DNA from: Candidatus Cloacimonadota bacterium
Lineage (GTDB): Bacteria; Cloacimonadota; Cloacimonadia; Cloacimonadales; Cloacimonadaceae
Direction of reading: 5' to 3'
DNA length: 5,351 nucleotides
NCBI GenBank assembly: GCA_027318525.1
Contig: DAHVPA010000140.1
Coordinates: forward strand, 1 to 5,351
In this document: in pieces, positions 1 through 5,049 of the stretch
Layout: each line of letters starts with the position of its first letter
How positions within the stretch are numbered: the stretch's first letter is position 1
Program-made: the position numbers and the translations under genes
Notes under the pieces: model-generated
What the model saw: only the letters and a program-made list of their open reading frames with translations
Told to the model about the DNA's origin: nothing
Databases searched by the model: none

Positions 1-723
1 AAAGCTGGCAAGGGGAGAGAGGTATTTCTGATTTTCATCGTAGTGCTTATACCAGTTGTGCGGCACCGTCGGTTTGATGCGGCTGATTATCCTGACGTTA
101 TTCAAATCAGGCAAAGCAACTGCTTCGCGCATGTGTCCGATCACTTCATCCAGCAGCAGGATAACGCAGGTGCGGTATTTTTCTGCCAGGTTGACGGCGC
201 GGATGGTAAGTTCATAGCTTTCACGCACTGAATCAGGATAAAGCACGATGGCAGGTGAATCGCCATGCGAACCCCAGCGCGACTGCATAATGTCGCCCTG
301 GGCGGGACTGGTCGGCATTCCGGTGCTGGGTCCGACCCTTTGCACGTTGACAACTACGCAGGGTGTTTCCGTGATCTTGGCATAGCCGATACCTTCCTGC
401 ATCAGGGAAAATCCGGGTCCGCTGGTGGCTGTGAGTGATTTGGCTCCGGCGAGGGAAGCTCCGATGATGGCGCAGACACTGGCGATTTCGTCTTCCATCT
501 GGATAAAGGTGCCGCCACGTTTGGGCAGTTCATAGGAAAGGATTTCCGCCACTTCGGTGGACGGCGTGATGGGGTAACCGGCAAAGAAATCGACTCCGGC
601 ATCCAAAGCTCCGATGGCGACAGCTTCGTTGCCTTGCATCAGACGCAGTTCGCGTCCGCTTTTGGCAGGGGCTGCTTTCTTTTCGGGAGCGGGTTTGGCA
701 GTTTTGGTGGTCTTGCTTGGCAT
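1..723 (-). CDS. korA: 2-oxoacid:ferredoxin oxidoreductase, alpha subunit (KorA/VorB-like), partial
   Basis: This subunit belongs to a cytosolic enzyme that oxidatively decarboxylates a 2-oxoacid, probably 2-oxoglutarate, with CoA and ferredoxin as partners. The reading frame stays open from an ATG at 723 to the left edge, giving 241 codons; the family is usually about 350-380 residues, so the C-terminal third is missing. Family signatures seen in order are LMQGNEA (28-34), FFAGYPITPSTE (46-57), QMEDEIAS (75-82), TATSGPGFSLMQE (98-110), QRVGPSTGMPT (128-138), the GDIMQSRWGSHGD stretch and LLLDEVIGHMRE near the window edge. Residues 3-22 are a Lys/Ala/Pro-rich head before the conserved domain, possibly a flexible linker. 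The start is supported by AAGGAG six bases upstream. It follows korD by 10 bp and is surely co-transcribed with it. Family assignment is firm. The exact substrate (2-oxoglutarate versus branched-chain 2-oxoacids) cannot be decided without the beta and gamma subunits, which should lie to the left. Confidence 0.93.
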   Translation of the reverse strand, partial: MPSKTTKTAKPAPEKKAAPAKSGRELRLMQGNEAVAIGALDAGVDFFAGYPITPSTEVAEILSYELPKRGGTFIQMEDEIASVCAIIGASLAGAKSLTATSGPGFSLMQEGIGYAKITETPCVVVNVQRVGPSTGMPTSPAQGDIMQSRWGSHGDSPAIVLYPDSVRESYELTIRAVNLAEKYRTCVILLLDEVIGHMREAVALPDLNNVRIISRIKPTVPHNWYKHYDENQKYLSPLASF

Positions 724-733
724 CTTGCTCTCC

Positions 734-1033
734 TTACCTGTTTTTGGAACCCGTTATCGCGAAATCGGGACACAAACGGTCGCAGGTTTCGCAATGGATG
801 CATTTATCGGGATTGGCTACGTAGGGCGAGCCGTCTGCCTTTCTGCCCAGACATCCGGTGGGGCAAAAAGCCACGCAGATGCCGCATTTCTTACACCAGT
901 TGTAATAGATGAGAACCGGGGAGGATTCATCGTCAATCGCCTTGACTTCGGTGATTTCCACCTCCATCTTTTCTGGCGCTTCCTCAGCCCGGAAAATCAT
1001 GCCCACTCGGTCTTTTTCGACTTTCTTGGACAT
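734..1033 (-). CDS. korD: 2-oxoacid:ferredoxin oxidoreductase, ferredoxin-like delta subunit (KorD), two [4Fe-4S]
   Basis: This small ferredoxin-type subunit would pass electrons from the 2-oxoacid oxidoreductase core to free ferredoxin. Counting from the upstream ATG, two complete cluster motifs are visible: C48-x2-C51-x2-C54-x3-C58-P and C79-x2-C82-x2-C85-x3-C89-P. Each Cys run ends with Pro, as in bacterial 2[4Fe-4S] ferredoxins; C62 is an extra cysteine. About 45 residues of acidic, charged sequence precede the first cluster, giving a length near 99 residues, normal for KorD/PorD subunits. Two consecutive ATGs exist (1036 and 1033). GGAGG lies only one base before the first but four before the second, so 1033 is preferred. 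It is the first gene of the minus-strand operon, with korA following after 10 bp, and it reads away from fur. PorD or VorD of a related enzyme is an equally valid family name. Confidence 0.92.
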   Translation of the reverse strand: MSKKVEKDRVGMIFRAEEAPEKMEVEITEVKAIDDESSPVLIYYNWCKKCGICVAFCPTGCLGRKADGSPYVANPDKCIHCETCDRLCPDFAITGSKNR

Positions 1034-1064
1034 CATACCTCCAATGAAATATTGCTTTTATGCC

Positions 1065-1092
1065 TCTTTAATCAGGTGCGGATTTCTTTCAA
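1065..1092 (-). promoter_or_regulatory. Candidate korDA promoter (weak)
   Basis: Read on the minus strand, TTGAAA (1092-1087) is followed after 16 bases by TAAAGA (1070-1065). The match to a sigma-70-type promoter is only moderate, good at -35 and poor at -10. The placement, about 30-60 bases before the korD start, is reasonable. I see no better candidate on this strand, but chance similarity in this A/T-rich stretch cannot be excluded. Confidence 0.25.
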
Positions 1093-1170
1093 GGTTTTTT
1101 TCTTAAAAAGCTGATTTCCCTTGCTGATCTTTGAATTTTTTCCGGATTAGGGACATCATTCCTGCCTGCA

Positions 1171-1211
1171 TCGAGGGGTTATCGAGGGCTTACCCCACGA
1201 AGACCCCTCGT
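1171..1211. repeat. 11-bp tandem repeat with inverted copies; possible hairpin
   Basis: TCGAGGGGTTA (1171-1181) is followed directly by TCGAGGGCTTA (1182-1192), an 11-bp tandem repeat with one mismatch. Two similar C-rich units follow, ACCCCACGA (1192-1200) and ACCCCTCGT (1203-1211). CGAGGGGT (1172-1179) and ACCCCTCG (1203-1210) are perfect 8-bp inverted copies with a 23-base loop. The second repeat unit (CGAGGG, 1183-1188) could pair with the same right arm, so two alternative hairpins are possible. No T-tract follows, so this is not a typical terminator. The function is unknown: regulator site, leader structure or a copy of a dispersed palindromic repeat. Confidence 0.6.
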
Positions 1212-1232
1212 TGATCCCCCGCAGATTAAGTG

Positions 1233-1266
1233 GAGGGAATGGTTTTATACGGGAAAAACATTCCTC
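1233..1266. repeat. Imperfect inverted repeat just upstream of the fur -35-like box
   Basis: GGAATG (1236-1241) pairs with CATTCC (1259-1264). After one bulged G, TTTT (1243-1246) pairs with AAAA (1255-1258), leaving an 8-base loop. A further A-T and G-C pair (1234/1265, 1233/1266) can close the base if G1235 bulges out. It ends exactly where TTGACA begins. It could be an operator or a structure on a transcript starting upstream. The function is not evident. Confidence 0.45.
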
Positions 1267-1293
1267 TTGACAAAAGGGAGTATTGTGTGAAAT
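1267..1293 (+). promoter_or_regulatory. Candidate fur-feoB-feoA promoter
   Basis: A perfect consensus -35 hexamer TTGACA lies at 1267-1272. The best -10-like match is TGAAAT at 1288-1293 (four of six consensus bases), with a short 15-base spacer. At 17 bases the sequence is AAATGA, which is poor. Transcription from here would begin around 1300, giving a very short leader and placing the Fur box over the start point, as expected for repression. The -35 is convincing and the -10 is not. Confidence 0.45.
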
Positions 1294-1307
1294 GAGATTC
1301 ATTCTCA
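1293..1307. promoter_or_regulatory. Fur box (7-1-7 type operator)
   Basis: TGAGATTCATTCTCA is a near-perfect 7-1-7 inverted repeat with six of seven half-site pairs complementary. It matches the known Fur/PerR consensus TGATAATNATTATCA at 11 of 14 defined positions. It lies 16 bases before the preferred fur start codon, downstream of the TTGACA box, so bound Fur would block the promoter or early transcription. This supports iron-dependent autoregulation of fur and co-regulation of feoB and feoA. Confidence 0.8.
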
Positions 1308-1322
1308 ATAAGGATGAATCTT

Positions 1323-1769
1323 ATGCAAGAGCACGAAAACATCTTTGAAGCTTTTCTGGCGGAGAAGGGACTGAAGTTCACCTTGCCGCGCAAGCTGATT
1401 CTGGACACGGTCTTTGGGCTGCATGAACATTTTGATGCAGAACAGCTTTATGACCTCATCCACAGGGTAAGCAAAGAAGTCTCCCGCGCCACAGTCTACC
1501 GGACTTTACCGCTGCTGGTGGAAGCCGGATTGATTCAGCGTTCCGTGCGCAGTGAAAGCAGGGACACCTTTGAACACATCTGGGGTCATCCCCGTCATGC
1601 GCATTGGGTCTGCAAGGTCTGCGGCAGTGTGCATGAGACCGATATGCAGGACGCAGTCCGGATTCTGCAAGCCAAAGCCAGGGCGCAGAACTTCTCCCTG
1701 ACTGAAATCAACCTGACTCTGACCGGTATCTGCTGGAAGTGTCAAAACCATGCAACTGAGTCTCAATAA
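1323..1769 (+). CDS. fur: Fur-family iron-responsive transcriptional repressor
   Basis: This is a cytosolic metal-sensing repressor that binds Fur boxes when loaded with Fe(II). Numbering from the upstream ATG at 1314, a winged-helix domain carries the recognition helix SRATVYRTLPLLVEAGLI (57-74). The dimerisation domain has the regulatory-metal ligands expected from alignment to Fur: H39, E87, H95, H97 and E108. Two CxxC pairs (C100/C103 and C140/C143) form the structural zinc site. A Glu at 87, where PerR has Asp, favours Fur over PerR. The two additional residues of the E. coli HHDH site are replaced by R94 and A96. The preferred start is the ATG at 1323, which has AAGGA eight bases upstream; the ATG at 1314 has AGG directly against it, with no spacing. 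Length is about 148 residues, normal for the family. The TAA stop directly touches the feoB start, so fur leads an iron-uptake operon. Zur or Mur specificity is less likely given the feoB partner and the operator. Confidence 0.93.
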   Translation: MQEHENIFEAFLAEKGLKFTLPRKLILDTVFGLHEHFDAEQLYDLIHRVSKEVSRATVYRTLPLLVEAGLIQRSVRSESRDTFEHIWGHPRHAHWVCKVCGSVHETDMQDAVRILQAKARAQNFSLTEINLTLTGICWKCQNHATESQ

Positions 1770-3962
1770 ATGACATATAGAACACCTGCTTTCCGCCTTG
1801 CCCTGCTCGGGAATCCCAACGTGGGGAAGACCTCCATCTTCAATATCCTGACCGGAAGCCGCCAGACGGTTGGAAACTGGCCGGGCGTAACGGTTGAGCA
1901 CAAATCCGGGCACTATACTCACCACGGCAAAGAGATAGAAGTGATTGACCTGCCGGGGATTTATTCCCTGACGGCTGCCACTCCGGATGAAAAGGTGACG
2001 CGGGATTACCTGCTGGAGCAGCGTCCTGACCTCGTAATCAACGTTGTGGATGCTGCCAATCCGGAGCGCAATCTTTACCTGACGGTGCAGCTTCTGGAGA
2101 TGCAGGTGCCTGTCCTGGTGGTGCTTACAATGCTTGACATAGCTCAGCAGAACGGAATAGGGATAGAGCTGGAACATTTGAAGAATCACCTTGGCTGCAG
2201 GGTTGTGCCGATGCAGCTTTATCACCGCGCCAATGCTGAAATCCTGAAGGATGAAATCAGCTTTGCCCTGGAGGAGAAATCGCTCCCCGCTTTCACTGTG
2301 TTTTATGATGAAGTGGTGGAGCTGGCTCTGCTCAAGGTCAGATATGCCGTTGATGCGGCAAAGTTTCCTCAAATCCCTGATGAGGAATGGCTGGCGGTGA
2401 AGCTTCTGGAGCAGGATGAGGACTATCTCAAACAACTATCTGAAACAGAAAAGGCACAGCTTCAAATCATTACCAAAGCAGTGGAAAAACACCGCGGACA
2501 GGATATCCGCAACGTTATCGCGGACGACCGTTACAGCGTGGTGCGGGGTCTGGTCAAGGACGTGGTCAAACGCAAGACCAAATGGCGCAAGACCTGGTCC
2601 GACCGGGTGGATGAAGTGGTGCTGAGCGGAGTATTCGGACTGCCCATCTTCTTCTTTGTGATGTTCCTGGTCTTTTCACTCACCATCAAAGCCAGCCAGC
2701 CGCTGGTCTCAATCATCAGCGCTGCTTTGGACTGGCTGCTCGTCAAGCAGGGCGGTGTCCTTTTAACCAAACTGGCTCTGCCGCTTTGGCTGACGGATTT
2801 TGCCATCAACGGCATCGGTTCGGGCATTGTCACGATTGCCACCTTCATCCCGCCTATCTTCTTTATCTTTATCAGTTTGGGCTGGCTGGAGGATTCCGGT
2901 TATATGGCAAGGGCGGCTTTTGTGGCGGATAAGTTCATGCGCAAAATCGGACTGCCGGGCAAAGCCTTTATTCCTCTTCTGGTCGGCTTTGGTTGCACTG
3001 TGCCTGCCATCATGGCAACCCGGACGCTGGAAAACAAACGCGACAGAATCATGACCTCGCTGCTGACGCCCTTTATGAGCTGCGGCGCCAAACTGCCCGT
3101 CTATACCTATCTGGCGATGATATTCTTCCCCCAAAGCGCGAACCTGGTGGTGTTCGGACTCTATATGGCAGGGATAATCCTTGTCATGCTGACGGGTCTG
3201 ATGCTCAAGCAAACGCTATTCAAAAGCCAACCGGCGGACTTCATCATGGAGCTTCCGGCTTATCATCTGCCCACCCTGAACGGGATTATGATGCATGCCT
3301 GGCACCGGCTGAAAGACTTTGTCCTGCGGGCTGGCAAGACTATCCTAGCAGTGATTGCGGTGATGTATATCCTGCAGATGATTTATGTGCGGGTGCCCTG
3401 CCCGGTGGTTCCTAATGCCAAGGACAAAATCTCGGTGCTGGAATACGCAGGGAAGAAGATTACTCCAATCTTCGCCTCCATGGGGATTGAAGATGATAAC
3501 TGGCATGTGGGCGTAGCGCTGATTAGCGGACTTTTTGCCAAGGAAGCGATAGTGGGTTCGCTGCAGACGACCTATTCCGGGAGCAGAAATCCGCATCAGG
3601 AGCATATGAACGGTAACTTTAGTCTCATTGAACAGAAGGAGGTGCCTGTGGATGAAATAATCAGAAATCACTTCCAAGATGAAGATTCTGTCTTGGCGCT
3701 GCTGCTTTTCATTTTGCTCTATTCGCCTTGTGCGGCGGCTCTGACCATGCTCTGGAAGGAACATGGCAAGGGCTGGATGCTCTTTGCCTTCGGCTTTCTG
3801 ACTTTGCAGGCATGGCAGGCGGCGACTCTCTTTTATGCAGTTGTGACTTGGCTCAGGCATCCCCTGTGGTCCTTGGGTATGCTCTGCATCCTGGCTTTTC
3901 TTTGGATTTGGGAACATCTGATTATGGACTGGATAGCAAAAAGAAATGCCCGGACTGTTTAA
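1770..3962 (+). CDS. feoB: Ferrous iron transporter FeoB
   Basis: FeoB is an inner-membrane Fe(II) transporter with a cytosolic GTP-binding domain; 730 residues is within the family range. The G domain shows G1 GNPNVGKTS (14-22, with N17, the potassium-linked Asn), G2 T41 in the WPGVTVE segment, G3 DLPG (60-63) and G4 as TMLD (120-123), where Thr replaces the usual Asn. G5, around VVPMQ (145-149), is degenerate. A helical GDI region follows, with ADDRY (251-255), then the membrane gates: first segment around 285-306, LEDSGYMARAAF (373-384), GFGCTVPAIMATR with C409, SCGAKLPVY with C438 (437-445), FAKEA (589-593) and LLYSPC with C654. Start: the ATG lies directly after the fur TAA with no clear Shine-Dalgarno sequence, so translation is probably coupled to fur. 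The conserved G1 begins only 13 residues in, so no other start fits. The gene overlaps the following FeoA-like gene by 17 bp. Confidence 0.97.
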   Translation: MTYRTPAFRLALLGNPNVGKTSIFNILTGSRQTVGNWPGVTVEHKSGHYTHHGKEIEVIDLPGIYSLTAATPDEKVTRDYLLEQRPDLVINVVDAANPERNLYLTVQLLEMQVPVLVVLTMLDIAQQNGIGIELEHLKNHLGCRVVPMQLYHRANAEILKDEISFALEEKSLPAFTVFYDEVVELALLKVRYAVDAAKFPQIPDEEWLAVKLLEQDEDYLKQLSETEKAQLQIITKAVEKHRGQDIRNVIADDRYSVVRGLVKDVVKRKTKWRKTWSDRVDEVVLSGVFGLPIFFFVMFLVFSLTIKASQPLVSIISAALDWLLVKQGGVLLTKLALPLWLTDFAINGIGSGIVTIATFIPPIFFIFISLGWLEDSGYMARAAFVADKFMRKIGLPGKAFIPLLVGFGCTVPAIMATRTLENKRDRIMTSLLTPFMSCGAKLPVYTYLAMIFFPQSANLVVFGLYMAGIILVMLTGLMLKQTLFKSQPADFIMELPAYHLPTLNGIMMHAWHRLKDFVLRAGKTILAVIAVMYILQMIYVRVPCPVVPNAKDKISVLEYAGKKITPIFASMGIEDDNWHVGVALISGLFAKEAIVGSLQTTYSGSRNPHQEHMNGNFSLIEQKEVPVDEIIRNHFQDEDSVLALLLFILLYSPCAAALTMLWKEHGKGWMLFAFGFLTLQAWQAATLFYAVVTWLRHPLWSLGMLCILAFLWIWEHLIMDWIAKRNARTV

Positions 3963-4245
3963 GAGATTGCGTCACCGCTGGGGTGCACATCCTGCCTGTA
4001 AAGGGGAATGCGCTCATCCGGACAAGCCCTGCGACATTCTGGCAAACGTGCCGACGGAAGGCACAGCCGTCATCACCTGCAACAGCGACCACAAGACAGT
4101 AGAGCGGGGACTTTATAATGGCGTGCAGGTCAAGGTGTTGCGCAATGAGGAGACGGAGCCCAACCTGGTGGTGGCAGTGGGTGATGCACGCTATGTCCTG
4201 GACAGAAGGATAGCCAGACGCATCAGGGTCAGGACGGAGCAATAA
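3946..4245 (+). CDS. feoA: FeoA-like SH3-type protein with Cys-bearing N-terminal extension
   Basis: This is a small cytosolic protein of 99 residues, longer than the typical 75-85 of FeoA, which assists FeoB-dependent iron uptake. Residues about 36-96 resemble the FeoA/SH3-like fold, with the pattern ERGLYNGVQVKVLRNE (53-68), then LVVAVGDARYVLDRRIARRIRV (74-95). This matches the usual FeoA layout of glycine turn, beta strands and a final A..I.V strand. The N-terminal 35 residues are basic, then carry C18-x3-C22-x6-C29 with nearby H15 and H24; C45 follows. This extension is not part of ordinary FeoA and could bind metal or an Fe-S cluster (inference). The ATG at 3946 lies inside the last codons of feoB (17-bp overlap, different frame), and only an A-rich AAAAAGAA precedes it, so coupled translation is likely. 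Usual feo operons place feoA before feoB. The family call is by pattern and neighbourhood, reasonably but not absolutely sure. Confidence 0.8.
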   Translation: MPGLFKRLRHRWGAHPACKGECAHPDKPCDILANVPTEGTAVITCNSDHKTVERGLYNGVQVKVLRNEETEPNLVVAVGDARYVLDRRIARRIRVRTEQ

Positions 4246-4266
4246 CTATCCGCAGGTAATCCCTGA
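4223..4266. other. Nested inverted repeats across the convergent feoA / methyltransferase gene ends
   Basis: TCAGGG (4223-4228) and CCCTGA (4261-4266) are perfect inverted copies, with a smaller CGGA (4235-4238) / TCCG (4249-4252) pair inside. The structure is centred on the two abutting stop codons and could act as a bidirectional stop or RNA-end structure. The stems are short, the loop is large and no T-tract follows on either strand, so terminator function is weakly supported. Confidence 0.25.
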
Positions 4267-5049
4267 AAGGTGATATGCCGCAAGGGCAAAGGCATTACTC
4301 ACATTTAGGGAGTTTTTCCAGCCATAAACAGGAATGGAAAGGACTGCATCCGCCTGCGCCAGGATACCTTCTTCAATACCCAAAGCTTCGTTACCCAGAA
4401 TCACAGCCACAGGACGCACTGGCTTGTATTCAAAGAGGGAAGTGGCATTGGAAGCGGTCTCCAGGGCAATGACGGGGATTCCGGAGTGTTTGAGGTTTTT
4501 GATAACCACTTCCGTATGGGTGTGATAACTCCAGATGAGGCGGTCTTCCGTGCCCATGGAGGTCTTGATTACTCTGGGATGAGGGGGAGTGGGTGTAATT
4601 CCGCAGAGGACGAGCTTTTCTGCTTTGACGCATTCAGCGGAACGGAAGATGGAGCCGACATTGTAAGCGGAGCGCAGGTTATCCAAAATCACGGTGAGGG
4701 GAAAGGGGACCTGTTCGGGAGTCTGATGCGGCAGACCGTCAAAGCGGTGGATTTCCAGTTCATTTTCGTCAAAGCTGGGTTTATAGAGCCGCAGCAGGTG
4801 CATGGCGAGTTTGAGGATGTCATGGGGCTGGGAAGCGGGTTCCATATTGAGCAGTGATTGAAACTTCTTGTGCAGGGCGGGAGCGCTCCATGCCAGGCAT
4901 TCCCTGATGTGGGGAATCATCAGCCGGCGGTATTCCGCATCGGAGATATTGTTTTCCAGAGCAGTGAGCAGTTCCAGCAGTGCTTTTTCCTGGCGTTCAG
5001 GCGTCAGTGCCGCAAATTTTTCCCGGTGAAAGTGATGCAATTTAACCAT
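4246..5049 (-). CDS. SpoU/TrmH-family RNA 2'-O-methyltransferase with N-terminal extension
   Basis: This is a cytosolic S-adenosylmethionine-dependent enzyme predicted to methylate a ribose 2'-hydroxyl in tRNA or rRNA. The 267-residue product has a SPOUT knot domain at about 118-265. Motif 1 is LDNLRSAYNVGSIFRSAE (122-139), with N130 and the catalytic-type R136. Motif 2 is ILGNEALGIEEGI (217-229), with E221 and G224. Motif 3 is IPVYGWKNSLNVSNAFALA (239-257), with S247, N249 and S251. The first ~110 residues are mostly helical-looking and charged, and match no domain I recognise; substrate-binding N-domains are common in this family but usually smaller and differently patterned. The ATG at 5049 has AAGGA six bases upstream and overlaps the end of the upstream permease gene by 8 bp, so the two are co-transcribed. 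Its TAG stop directly abuts the feoA TAA stop on the opposite strand. The RNA target cannot be told from sequence. Confidence 0.9.
   Translation of the reverse strand: MVKLHHFHREKFAALTPERQEKALLELLTALENNISDAEYRRLMIPHIRECLAWSAPALHKKFQSLLNMEPASQPHDILKLAMHLLRLYKPSFDENELEIHRFDGLPHQTPEQVPFPLTVILDNLRSAYNVGSIFRSAECVKAEKLVLCGITPTPPHPRVIKTSMGTEDRLIWSYHTHTEVVIKNLKHSGIPVIALETASNATSLFEYKPVRPVAVILGNEALGIEEGILAQADAVLSIPVYGWKNSLNVSNAFALAAYHLSGITCG

Larger units (their letters stand above)
1034..1322. promoter_or_regulatory. Divergent intergenic region between korD and fur
   Basis: About 290 bp separate the two divergent genes, and no convincing protein-coding frame lies here. From left to right it contains an A/T-rich stretch before korD with a weak candidate minus-strand promoter, GC-rich repeats with inverted copies (1171-1211), an imperfect stem-loop (1233-1266), a TTGACA box (1267-1272) and a Fur box (1293-1307). 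Regulatory content for both operons must sit here. Only the Fur box is strongly supported by its sequence. Confidence 0.75.

Noticed and set aside
1095..1101. A run of seven T considered as a terminator tract
   Set aside because: No stable GC stem precedes it, and no plus-strand gene ends nearby; it sits in the upstream region of korD.
614..1114. A 166-codon plus-strand open frame opposite korD and the start of korA
   Set aside because: It lies antisense to two clear genes with full ferredoxin and KorA motifs, and its product has no recognisable pattern.
1171..1192. Tandem 11-mers considered as a CRISPR or iteron array
   Set aside because: There are only two adjacent units with no spacers, no cas or replication gene nearby, and the units are too short.
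1243..1250. TTTTATAC as a possible -10 element for fur
   Set aside because: No acceptable -35 hexamer lies 16-18 bases upstream (the nearest, TTGATC at 1211, is 28 bases away). The stretch is better explained as one arm and loop of the inverted repeat.
1506..2435. A 309-codon minus-strand open frame opposite fur and feoB
   Set aside because: It is a mirror of the codon pattern of fur and feoB, crosses both genes and shows no domain. Conserved residues of Fur and FeoB account for the sequence.
3345..3917. A 190-codon minus-strand open frame opposite the C-terminal part of feoB
   Set aside because: The sense strand encodes the conserved FeoB gate segments; the antisense product is low-complexity and rich in His and Arg.
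4486..4857. A 123-codon plus-strand open frame opposite the methyltransferase
   Set aside because: The minus strand carries all three SPOUT motifs in one frame. The plus-strand frame has no supporting ribosome site or family pattern.
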